Of a stretch of DNA of 64,000 nt, positions 7,827 through 16,285 are shown in pieces; position 1 is the stretch's first letter; each line of letters begins with the position of its first letter. The notes beneath the pieces are model-generated. The model saw nothing but the letters and a program-made list of their open reading frames with translations, ran no database searches and was not told the origin of the DNA. Source of the DNA: Candidatus Omnitrophota bacterium (lineage in GTDB: Bacteria; Hinthialibacterota; Hinthialibacteria; Hinthialibacterales; Hinthialibacteraceae); NCBI GenBank assembly GCA_013177805.1, contig JABLXU010000003.1, positions 123,564 through 187,563 on the forward strand, given 5' to 3'. A program made the position numbers and the translations under genes.

Positions 7827-9686
7827 TCATTCCGCCGGGGGCGGGCGTTTCACCCGGGCCAGCGCCCAGTCGGCGTGGTCCGAATTGTTGCCGTCCCCCC
7901 CGTCGCTGACTTCCAGCCGCAGGCGGTTGAAACCCTTTGTCTCCGGCAAAGGCAACAGCACACGCTGAGGGGCCATAGGCGGGAACATCAGCGGGCTTTC
8001 ATATTGCTTCTGTCCGTTGATCCACACGGTGAAGATCACGCTGGCGCGGTCGGGCCGGGCTTCGTAGTTAGGCCTCACCTCGGCGTCCAGGCCCACATGG
8101 CATTCGAACCATTGGTACTCGCCGGGGATGTCATACTCGATCCGGGAATTGGCATGCGTTCCCAGGCCGTAGCGGTACAGCGTCCGGCCGATTTGCAGTT
8201 CGTTCTCTTCGACGGATAAATCCGCGTTCACTTTCTCGTAGCCTTTTCTTGTGTTGGCCTTGGGTTCCACCGGCCAGTCCTGCTCGGCCACGCGCGGTGT
8301 CAGCTGGCTGAGGTATAGGATGGACGGATCGGGAATCCGGGCTTCGTGCCGCAGGAACAGAATGATTCCCACTCCCGCCAGGGCGGCTGTCCCAGCCTTG
8401 GCTAGAATGACCCGCCGCCGTGCGGGAAACGCGGGCGCGATATACTCGTAGGCGATGAAAAGAATGTAGAGAACGAGATTCAGCGCCGCGGCGGCGGTTC
8501 CCAGGGGGGTGTCGATATCGGTGACGTTTTTTACCTCCCCGAACAAGGGACAAACCACCATAAGATTAACCAAGTAGGTCAGGCTGAAGCCCAGGAAGAA
8601 AATCCGGCGCGCTCCCTCCACCGCCCAAGGCGCGGCGAAGACGAAATACGGAAACAAATACCGTTCGTGCACCTTGGTGGGCAGCAAGTAAAACGCCAGG
8701 CCGATGTGCATGGCCGCGATCCACGGGCCGGCGGTCTTTTCGTGTTTCCAAACGCCGTACAGGGCTGCCAGGAACGCAAAACCGAACAACGCCGTGCCCA
8801 GGTTCTTATAGGTGAACAACCGGATCAGTGGATGGGCGGAAACCATCCCGTCCAATCCATACAGCCAGCCCCAAATCCGGGAATCATGCGTCACGGGATC
8901 GGCGTGCAGATACCACAAGTTGAAGGCCCCGACGCTGACGAACTTCCCCCACTCGATGCTCCGGATTACGCATTCGTTGATCAGGGCATGCATTCTCCCA
9001 TGAACGAGGTAAGGAGACAGCAGGAGAACGCCCATGCCGGCGAATCCCATCATCAGAAAAATAAAAGCCTGTTTGTCGTTCCGGATCAGAGGGAGCAAAA
9101 AAAAGAAAGGAAGGAACGCCACGCTTTGCAGTTTCATGGCCAAGGCGAAGGCCAGCGCCGCCCCGCACAAACCCGGCCGGTCTTCGGCCCAGCTCACCAT
9201 TGCCCACAATAGAAACGCGGCGAAAATGGCATCGACCTGGCCGTAATAAGCGCTCAAATACACGATGGCGGGATTGAGGAAATACAGCCCCAGCGCCCAG
9301 GCTCCCGCCCGCGGACCGTGGTGTCTCTTCGTCCACCCCCACAAAACCAATCCGGTCCAGATTTCGAATCCCAGCGTGAGGCTTTTAATCAGCGCCAAAA
9401 ATCCCAGGCTGTAAAACGGTCTTTCAGTGAACCCGCGGAACAAGCGGGCGGCCCCGGTCAGGAAATAGAGATAAAGCGGCGGGTAATTGATGAACTTGAC
9501 GCTGAGTTGTTCAGGATGGTCATAAATCGTCACCGGACTATACTGCGCGAGATATTCCGACCAGGAGATGATAAACAAAAAATCCTGCTCGAAGCCGACC
9601 CGGGGGAAAAAGAGCAGCCTCGCCATCACGCCCGTCAGCAAGATGCCCCAGACGGCGCGGGGGAACAGGGAGTGTTTAGACATCAT
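7827..9686 (-). CDS. Multi-spanning glycosyltransferase fused to a C-terminal NPCBM domain
   Basis: 619 residues. Residues about 8-470 contain some ten or more hydrophobic spans, and after the first span comes a loop with FEQDFLFIISWSEYLAQ and INYPPLYLYFLTGAARL, typical of the polyprenol-phosphate-dependent GT-C families (GT39/GT87-like, DUF2029). The last 140 residues are different: GLGTHANSRIEYDIPG, WFECHVGLDAEV, VIFTVWINGQKQYES and RLRLEVSDGGDGNNSDHADWA are the signature of an NPCBM carbohydrate-binding module, normally found in secreted glycosidases. Topology suggests the module faces the periplasm. Two Met codons begin the frame, and no clear ribosome-binding site is seen. The lipid-linked sugar donor and the acceptor are unknown. 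Confidence 0.8.
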   Translation of the reverse strand: MMSKHSLFPRAVWGILLTGVMARLLFFPRVGFEQDFLFIISWSEYLAQYSPVTIYDHPEQLSVKFINYPPLYLYFLTGAARLFRGFTERPFYSLGFLALIKSLTLGFEIWTGLVLWGWTKRHHGPRAGAWALGLYFLNPAIVYLSAYYGQVDAIFAAFLLWAMVSWAEDRPGLCGAALAFALAMKLQSVAFLPFFFLLPLIRNDKQAFIFLMMGFAGMGVLLLSPYLVHGRMHALINECVIRSIEWGKFVSVGAFNLWYLHADPVTHDSRIWGWLYGLDGMVSAHPLIRLFTYKNLGTALFGFAFLAALYGVWKHEKTAGPWIAAMHIGLAFYLLPTKVHERYLFPYFVFAAPWAVEGARRIFFLGFSLTYLVNLMVVCPLFGEVKNVTDIDTPLGTAAAALNLVLYILFIAYEYIAPAFPARRRVILAKAGTAALAGVGIILFLRHEARIPDPSILYLSQLTPRVAEQDWPVEPKANTRKGYEKVNADLSVEENELQIGRTLYRYGLGTHANSRIEYDIPGEYQWFECHVGLDAEVRPNYEARPDRASVIFTVWINGQKQYESPLMFPPMAPQRVLLPLPETKGFNRLRLEVSDGGDGNNSDHADWALARVKRPPPAE

Positions 9687-9876
9687 AAGGAGCTTTGTTT
9701 GAATTCTATCCTGTTTTAGACTGGATCGCTTTTCCTCGCAAGACGGATGGGGGATATTATGCGGGAAAATGCCGGCCGTTGAATGTCCGCCGGGACCGCT
9801 CCACCGCCTTCCCCGGCGGAATTTTGTCTTAAGAATGCGCGGCGGAAGATAGACGATCCCCGGAATCCATGCGAAA

Positions 9877-12222
9877 ATGGCGGAAATGATTATGATCCGA
9901 TCGGTTGCTTTATACTGGGTTTGTGTGGTGAGTGTGTTTCCATCTCCGGTCTTCGGTTTGATGGCGCAGCCGTTGGAACCGCCATTCGGCCCCGCCGCCG
10001 TGCTGGAGATCGTACGGGGGGAATATACCTACAATCTGGCCGATGAAACCATGGAGATTGCGGCCGATGAACGGGGGGAACCCACGGTCACCTACGGCGC
10101 CCAATCCATCACGGCACGGACCATCCATTACGATCAAAAGACCAACGAGTTGACCGCGGTGGGCAACGTCCGGCTGTGGGACCAAGGAACCATCCTGCGG
10201 GGCAATCACCTGGTCTTCAATTTGGAGACCGGGGAAGGGGTGCTTTCCGGCCTGGACTGGGTGGAGATTTCTACGGGTGTCTATGTCAGCGGGGAAAAAC
10301 TGGAATTGCGCCACCGCGCGGGCAAAATTCCGAAAGGCGCGACGGAACCGGAACGGATCCGGGAGTACATTTTGCGGGACGGCAAAGCCACCACCAACGA
10401 TCTCCCCGTGCCGTTCTACTATCTGAAATACGACAAGCTCGTCCTGGTGCCCAACACCCGCATTACCTTGCAAGATATGGTGTTGGTCAGTCAGTCGATT
10501 CCCTGGTTGTATTTCCCGTTCTATACCCGCTCGCTGGCCGAGCACAAGGTCGCGTATTTCATTAATGCCAACTATTATTCTGATTTGGGATTCGCCGTGT
10601 TCAACCGGGTCCTCTTCTCGCTCTACGAGGAGTGGAAACTAGACTTGTACGGCGATTACTATACCCGGGCCGGCCTCGGCAAGGGAGCCAAGTTCCGTTT
10701 CGATGTCCCCGGGCCTTACGGGCCGAAAGGTTACGTGTACGGGTATCACCTCGATCAGGAAGCCCCGGACAATGATTCCATATACGACGGCGATGAACGC
10801 TGGCTCCTTGCTGGCGAGTACGGGCAGGACCTGCCTTACGACATGCGCCTCTCCGCCCGCGGCCACCGGTATTCAGATTCGGAATACCGGTGGGATTACC
10901 GCCGCCCCAGCCGGCAGCACGATATATTTCTCGATGACTTAGACCAGGACGCCGTGTCGTTTATCAACCTCGCCAAGTGGTGGGACGATCAAAGCCTGCG
11001 CGTCACGGCCGCCTCCCGCCTGGATTCGTTTTACTACAACAGTCTGCCGTACGTGGAACGGACGCCCCAAATCCACTTGGAACAATATCCCTACAACCTT
11101 TTCGGCACCGGCTTGTTCGCTGATTTGCAACTGGATTACGGCCGGTTCCGCCGCGAGGAAGGCGCGACTTTCCCGTTGAACAAATATGATTTGTACGAGA
11201 GAACCTTTTACTACGATGAAGTAGACCGCCTGGATTCGGAATTGCGCCTTGAGTATCCCCTCCACCTGCCCAACCGGTTCACGGTCAAACCGTGGGTGGG
11301 ATTCCGCGGCACGCAATACGAGGATCCCTCCCGTTCCGTGGGCGATCCCATCACCACGTATGATTTCGGCAGTGAAACCCGCGCCATGGGCGAAGGCGGA
11401 GTCGAAGTGTCTAACCGTCTGACCTACGAGTTTGACCCCTTCTTGGATGAATTCCAGCGCATGCGGGCGGTGGTGGAGCCGGTGCTGGCGTACGGGTATT
11501 ACCATCCCAGCACCGACCTGGAAGAGATTCTCACCGGCCCGGATGTGCGGTTCCCCTACATCGATCCGGTGGATGAATTCCGCTACAAAATGCACCGGAC
11601 CTCCGCCCTGGTCCGCACCCGCATTCAAGGGAAAAACCGCGCCGGCCTGAACCGCGACTGGATGCGCTTCTCCAGCGGCCTGGTTTACGACATCATGCCG
11701 GACGATAACCTGCGGTTCGACAACTTTGTTTTCTATGACGATCCCGCCAATCACCACGGCTACCGATTTTCGGATCTAGTCGAAAACTTTACTATTTACC
11801 CGCTGGATTGGCTCTCGTTCGGCAATGAACTGCGCTATGACGTGGACGACGGCGAAATGCGGGCATCCCACTATTTCACCAACCTTACGCCCATTGACCC
11901 GGTCCACGTTTCTCTGGGTTACTTGACGTACCGCCACCCCTCCTTGCACGCGGAGGAACAACAAGACCTCACGTTCCATCTGGGGTGGGATCTCTCCCAA
12001 AAATGGCAAATGTACTACTCGCTGTGGTTTGACCTGGACGACAGCACCTTCCGGCGCAACGAGATCGGGCTGCTGCGCGACATGTACGATTTCTACAGCA
12101 TGTTCCAGATCGAGCACCGCACCCATCCCACCCTGGGTGACGATTTCTCGGTTTCGGTCGGATTTTATTTCTGGGGTATCGGGGGGAGAAAAGACCGGTC
12201 CATGCCCGCCCGGCATTTTTGA
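9877..12222 (+). CDS. lptD: LptD/OstA-family outer-membrane LPS assembly protein
   Basis: 781 residues. After a hydrophobic signal-like start (about residues 6-28; the exact start is uncertain, with several Met codons close together) comes an OstA-type N-terminal beta domain with repeated strand units (ITARTIHYDQKTNELTAVGNVRLWDQGTILRGNHLVFNLETG, residues about 76-118). The large C-terminal part contains alternating aromatic strands (YYSDLGFAVFNRVLFSLYEEWKLDLYGDYYTRAGLGKG, RFSDLVENFTIYPLDWLSFGNELRYDVDDG), as in the LptD beta-barrel. LptD inserts lipopolysaccharide into the outer leaflet with LptE. I note few Cys residues, so the disulfides of the E. coli protein appear absent. Its presence argues for a diderm cell. 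It ends 12 bases from the convergent sucD. Confidence 0.8.
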   Translation: MAEMIMIRSVALYWVCVVSVFPSPVFGLMAQPLEPPFGPAAVLEIVRGEYTYNLADETMEIAADERGEPTVTYGAQSITARTIHYDQKTNELTAVGNVRLWDQGTILRGNHLVFNLETGEGVLSGLDWVEISTGVYVSGEKLELRHRAGKIPKGATEPERIREYILRDGKATTNDLPVPFYYLKYDKLVLVPNTRITLQDMVLVSQSIPWLYFPFYTRSLAEHKVAYFINANYYSDLGFAVFNRVLFSLYEEWKLDLYGDYYTRAGLGKGAKFRFDVPGPYGPKGYVYGYHLDQEAPDNDSIYDGDERWLLAGEYGQDLPYDMRLSARGHRYSDSEYRWDYRRPSRQHDIFLDDLDQDAVSFINLAKWWDDQSLRVTAASRLDSFYYNSLPYVERTPQIHLEQYPYNLFGTGLFADLQLDYGRFRREEGATFPLNKYDLYERTFYYDEVDRLDSELRLEYPLHLPNRFTVKPWVGFRGTQYEDPSRSVGDPITTYDFGSETRAMGEGGVEVSNRLTYEFDPFLDEFQRMRAVVEPVLAYGYYHPSTDLEEILTGPDVRFPYIDPVDEFRYKMHRTSALVRTRIQGKNRAGLNRDWMRFSSGLVYDIMPDDNLRFDNFVFYDDPANHHGYRFSDLVENFTIYPLDWLSFGNELRYDVDDGEMRASHYFTNLTPIDPVHVSLGYLTYRHPSLHAEEQQDLTFHLGWDLSQKWQMYYSLWFDLDDSTFRRNEIGLLRDMYDFYSMFQIEHRTHPTLGDDFSVSVGFYFWGIGGRKDRSMPARHF

Positions 12223-12234
12223 GGATTCAAAATC

Positions 12235-13116
12235 TCACGCTTTCACCTGTCTCAAGGCCTCGGCCATGCGTGTCCCGATTTCCGCGGGATTTTCGCAGAC
12301 GATCGCGCCTGCGTTCCGCAAGGCCTCTTCCTTGGCCGCGGCGGTCCCTTGGCCGCCGGAAATAATGGCTCCGGCATGGCCCATGCGCTTGCCGGGAGGC
12401 GCGGTTTTCCCGGCGATGAAGGCCACCACCGGCTTGGTGAAATGCTCCTGGATGTAGGCCGCCGCCTCTTCTTCCGTGGTCCCTCCGATTTCCCCGATCA
12501 ACACCACGCCCTGGGTTTGCGGATCGTTCTGAAACTCCTGAAGGCAATCCACAAAGGTCGTGCCGATGATCGGATCGCCGCCGATGCCGATGCACGTGGA
12601 TTGCCCCAATTGGACGTCCGTAATCTGCTGGACGGCCTCATAAGTCAGCGTCCCGCTGCGCGAGACCACACCCACGCAGCCCTCCTTATGCACAAAGCCG
12701 GGCATAATGCCGATTTTGCATTTGCCCGGCGAGATGATTCCTGGGCAGTTGGGGCCGATGAGCCGCACATTTTTACGCCGCACGTGGTCCATCACCTTGA
12801 TCATGTCGAGCGTGGGGATGCCTTCCGTGATGCAGATGATGATGGGAATCTCCGCGTCGGCCGCCTCCATGACCGCGTCGGCGGCGAAGGCCGGGGGGAC
12901 AAAAATCAGCGACGCGTTGGCGCCGGTGGCCCGTTTGGCGTCCACCACCGTGTTGAACACCGGAACCCCCAGATGGGTGGTTCCCCCTTTGCCCGGGGTG
13001 ACGCCGGCCACGATCTGGGTTCCGTAAGCCAGGCATTGTTCCGTATGAAACGTGCCTTCGTTGCCCGTGATGCCCTGGACCAGCACACGGGTGGTTTCAT
13101 CTACAAATATAGACAT
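12235..13116 (-). CDS. sucD: Succinyl-CoA ligase (ADP/GDP-forming) alpha subunit
   Basis: 293 residues, the usual length. CoA-binding region at the N-terminus ([23 protein letters not shown] and [22 protein letters not shown]), then [33 protein letters not shown] and the phosphohistidine loop [21 protein letters not shown]. The enzyme interconverts succinyl-CoA and succinate with substrate-level phosphorylation in the TCA cycle, as an alpha/beta complex. A GCAGGAG lies nine bases before the ATG at 13116. The beta subunit gene sucC, usually immediately upstream, is not here: the upstream gene is a glycosyltransferase whose 3' end overlaps this start by 20 bases, so sucC must be encoded elsewhere. 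Confidence 0.95.
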   Translation of the reverse strand: MSIFVDETTRVLVQGITGNEGTFHTEQCLAYGTQIVAGVTPGKGGTTHLGVPVFNTVVDAKRATGANASLIFVPPAFAADAVMEAADAEIPIIICITEGIPTLDMIKVMDHVRRKNVRLIGPNCPGIISPGKCKIGIMPGFVHKEGCVGVVSRSGTLTYEAVQQITDVQLGQSTCIGIGGDPIIGTTFVDCLQEFQNDPQTQGVVLIGEIGGTTEEEAAAYIQEHFTKPVVAFIAGKTAPPGKRMGHAGAIISGGQGTAAAKEEALRNAGAIVCENPAEIGTRMAEALRQVKA

Positions 13117-14842
13117 GCGGGTCTCCTGCTTTGGAACCTAATGCATACAGAAAACGCTGCATTCTATCATGATAGCCATGAGACGCAAGCGTGTGTTCCC
13201 GCCCGGATTCGGCGATGGCGCGCCGCTCCTGGGGATGCGCCAGGTAGTAAGCCGCCTTTTCCCGCAACTCCTCGCGCGACCGGAAAATCACCAAGTCGCG
13301 GCCGTCCACAAATTCGTTTTCCAGGCCGGAATTGGCGGTGGTCAATAAAAATCCCCCGGCAGCCAGCACGTCATACACCCGCGGATTGGGCGCGGTCACG
13401 CATTGGACATGGAAAATGTTAATGTTGATTTTCGCCGAGGCGTACAGCGCGGGCAGTTCGGAAATGTACTCCAGCCGCCGCCCGGCGTAGCGGGCGGCCA
13501 ACGGCCCCGCGTGCGCCGGATCCGCCCACTCGTTCCCACCGAAAATCCGCAATCCCATGCCTGAAAGCGCCTCCAAATAATACCGGCGGCGCAGGGCGGT
13601 GGCCTTGTTCTCCAGATAATCCACCAACGCGCCTTGATAGTCGACTCCCGCTGGAGCGAAATGTTCTTGCGCCAGCGAAGCGAGATCCACCGGCTGGGTC
13701 ATATCCGCGCTCCGCAGAACCGCCCCGGCGGCCGCAAGCCACTTCGGCTGCCATTCTGCCAGCATCCGCTCCAGGGGAATGAATCCCCGCGCGCCCAATT
13801 CGCCCACGAAGGCGATATCGATCTTCGAAAATTCCGGATTCACCTTCCCCTGCCCGGGAACGATGCCATAGGCGGTAGGGACCTCGATCACCGGAGCATG
13901 GGTCAGAGTCTGAAGATAAGGAATATACGCGCGATCGAACACGCCGATGACATCACAGCCCGCCAAATCGGACGGGCGGAACACGTACCGCCGGGGATTG
14001 TCCACAAACCACACGATTTTTCCCCAGGGCAAGCGGTGAATATCGCTCCCGCCGGTGAAGGTGGCGGGCGTGGCGTTTAGAAAGAAGAGCAGATCCACCG
14101 GGGCGGTTTTCCATTCATGAATCCAGGCCGCGGAGCGCACGAAGCGGTAGAGGGGATTCTTCCATTGCCACCGCTCCGCGCCGTAACCCAACCGCTGGAA
14201 TGCTTGGACACAGGCGTCCTGCAGGTAATTGTGCCCGGCCACGGGAAAACGGATGGTCCGGGGAAAGGGTGGGGATTTAATTCCTTGCTGTTCCCGGCAA
14301 ATCGTTTCGATGTACCGCGCGATCCCCTCCCGGTAGAGTTGGAACAGAGTAGACAATTTTAGACCGCGGTCCGGAGCCGCTCCGGTATCGCCCGGATAAA
14401 ACGCCGTTTCCGCGTAGGCGATTTCCGGATAACGTTCCAGAAAACGTTGCAGTTCATTTCCCTGGGGAAAGTCAAAAATGAACAGGCAGTTTTCAGACTG
14501 AATGAGCGGCCGCCAATCGGCCCGGCTGAATTCCGCGCGCAGCCAATCCGGCCGGTCCTCGATGAGCAACAGCCGCCGGCCGCGGCGCTCCAACAGATCC
14601 CATTGTTGGATTCGCTCGAACAACGGGAACGCGAGGCCGCTGCCCGCGAACCGGTCCACGACATGTAAATCCGCTTGGGGATCGCAGTAACACCCGGATG
14701 GAGTGACCGGGGAAGTTGCGCATTGGAGAAGATAGAGCTTAGGAATCGTGCTCCGGAGAAGTGGTTCCACGCCCGGATAGATCCGCTTCAGGCACTCCAG
14801 GTTGGTTGCGAACCAATCGGATTCCATCCGGTCCCAGGCCAT
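13097..14842 (-). CDS. CgeB-like glycosyltransferase (GT-B, C-terminal Glyco_trans_1_2)
   Basis: 581 residues. The C-terminal 200 residues carry a pattern seen in CgeB/DUF3880-type glycosyltransferases: [20 protein letters not shown], then [31 protein letters not shown], and a tail with a helical [23 protein letters not shown]. The N-terminal part (about 1-330) is less conserved, with the donor-binding-type stretch [14 protein letters not shown] and later [14 protein letters not shown]. Relatives modify spore coats, flagellins or surface polysaccharides. The flagellar block in this window makes flagellin glycosylation one possibility, but the genes are over 20 kb apart. A GGGAG-containing site precedes the ATG. 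It runs into sucD with a 20-base overlap and lies 16 bases after the enolase-superfamily gene. Confidence 0.75.
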   Translation of the reverse strand: MAWDRMESDWFATNLECLKRIYPGVEPLLRSTIPKLYLLQCATSPVTPSGCYCDPQADLHVVDRFAGSGLAFPLFERIQQWDLLERRGRRLLLIEDRPDWLRAEFSRADWRPLIQSENCLFIFDFPQGNELQRFLERYPEIAYAETAFYPGDTGAAPDRGLKLSTLFQLYREGIARYIETICREQQGIKSPPFPRTIRFPVAGHNYLQDACVQAFQRLGYGAERWQWKNPLYRFVRSAAWIHEWKTAPVDLLFFLNATPATFTGGSDIHRLPWGKIVWFVDNPRRYVFRPSDLAGCDVIGVFDRAYIPYLQTLTHAPVIEVPTAYGIVPGQGKVNPEFSKIDIAFVGELGARGFIPLERMLAEWQPKWLAAAGAVLRSADMTQPVDLASLAQEHFAPAGVDYQGALVDYLENKATALRRRYYLEALSGMGLRIFGGNEWADPAHAGPLAARYAGRRLEYISELPALYASAKININIFHVQCVTAPNPRVYDVLAAGGFLLTTANSGLENEFVDGRDLVIFRSREELREKAAYYLAHPQERRAIAESGREHTLASHGYHDRMQRFLYALGSKAGDPHVYICR

Positions 14843-14858
14843 GCGATTTCCTGCTCCC

Positions 14859-16211
14859 TCAAGGCACGATGCCCAGGCCCGGACCGTTCAGGCAAGCGGT
14901 TTCGATGGTCCCGTCCGTGAGATAGAAGATGCCCGGGAAACGGTCTTTCCAACTGGCGTTGGCCGAAGGGCAATACTGGCGGCTGTTGCCTTCGATGGCA
15001 GCCACGGTGGGAATGTGCGCCGCCAGGGCGGCCGAATGCAGAAACGACGCGCCGGGGCAGGTCAGGTCTTGCACGCATAAAAACAGGTTGTATTTCTGAG
15101 CCGCCGCGCCCATCAGCAACGCCTGGCTTTGCCCCTTGCATGCCTTGAGCGCCACTCCGGTATAGCCCTGCTCGCGCGCCAGTTGCAGGCTTTCGAAATC
15201 GGTCAAGGATTCATCGATCACCACCGGCTTGATCTTCGCGGCCTTGTGCATCTTGTTTTCCGGATGCGCCTGCAGATCCCGGGCGGTAGGCTGCTCGATG
15301 TATTGCACCCGTTCCAGGGCCCGAGGAGCGCGCTCGTTGACCTTCATCAAGAATTCCAGCAGGTAGTCCACGCTCTGGCAACGCTCATTGAAATCCAACG
15401 AATAACACCACTCCGCCACCCCCCGGCTGTGTTGAACCGGCTCCGCGATGCGATCCACCTTCACCACGCGTTCCACATCCCACTCCAGGTTGTCCCCGTT
15501 GAGTTTGATCTTCAGATGCGTCAAGCCGTCCGCCCGGATCCATTCCGCCAGCGTCTCCGGCAGGCCGTCGTTGAGCCGCCGGGGGATATCTTCTTCGGTC
15601 AGGGGATCCACGGCCCCCACCAGGTGATACAAGGGCATGCGCGGCTTGGGTTGTTTCAGGATGTAACGGTCGAGATATTCGCCCCGGAAATCGTCGTTTA
15701 AGTGGTAGTCGAGGGTGTGATTCACGTATTCAGGGCCACACGTTTGAAACGCGTTCTTTCCCCACAATTTGCCATAGGCGTCATGCAGGGCGGCATCGAA
15801 CGGGCTGGCCACCACCAGCATGCACAAAACGGGAATCGGTTCTTGTAATCCGCACGCCTGTTGCACCCCGGGCAAGGCGCTCCGGTACAGCGGTTCCAGT
15901 TCACCGGCGATTTCAATCGGATGCGCGAATCCGTCAAAATCCAGCAGGAGCACCCGGATCCGTTCCGCCAACGCCTTCATGGCCGCCAGCGTTTCATCGT
16001 AGGTGTGCTTTTGCGTGGGAAACGACCACACGTTGCCCAGCGGCATGGAGCCGAAGCCTTCCATCTCCCGGCCGGACCGGGCCCGGACACGCACCCACAC
16101 GTTGAGCAACGTGACCTTGTCGGTGATAACCCCGCCGAACTTCAGAGGCGTACGGTAGGCATGGTCCTCGAATTCGATGCGCGCGTCCATGACGCGGATG
16201 TCGTGCTTCAT
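14859..16211 (-). CDS. Enolase-superfamily enzyme (mandelate racemase/muconate-lactonizing type)
   Basis: 450 residues from the ATG at 16211, chosen because GGGAGGG stands nine bases upstream and the homologous domain begins there; a GTG at 16289, overlapping the upstream stop as GTGA, would add 26 unrelated-looking residues. N-terminal capping domain (MDARIEFEDHAYRTPLKFGG, VTLLNVWVRVRARSG) and barrel features: LTHLKIKLNGDNLEWDVERV (Lys-x-Lys acid/base strand), LDFNERCQSVDYLL, VQYIEQPTARDL, VVIDESLTDFESL and YTGVALKACKGQ. These spots normally carry the three metal-binding acids and the catalytic Lys. Substrate class cannot be fixed by reading. It follows the PQQ-repeat gene closely, suggesting co-transcription. 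Confidence 0.8.
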   Translation of the reverse strand: MKHDIRVMDARIEFEDHAYRTPLKFGGVITDKVTLLNVWVRVRARSGREMEGFGSMPLGNVWSFPTQKHTYDETLAAMKALAERIRVLLLDFDGFAHPIEIAGELEPLYRSALPGVQQACGLQEPIPVLCMLVVASPFDAALHDAYGKLWGKNAFQTCGPEYVNHTLDYHLNDDFRGEYLDRYILKQPKPRMPLYHLVGAVDPLTEEDIPRRLNDGLPETLAEWIRADGLTHLKIKLNGDNLEWDVERVVKVDRIAEPVQHSRGVAEWCYSLDFNERCQSVDYLLEFLMKVNERAPRALERVQYIEQPTARDLQAHPENKMHKAAKIKPVVIDESLTDFESLQLAREQGYTGVALKACKGQSQALLMGAAAQKYNLFLCVQDLTCPGASFLHSAALAAHIPTVAAIEGNSRQYCPSANASWKDRFPGIFYLTDGTIETACLNGPGLGIVP

Positions 16212-16285
16212 GGTGAAGGCCCTCCCCATGGGTGACGGTGGAATCCATTGTGGCACGGCTGGCAGGGAAGGATCAATCCAACGCT

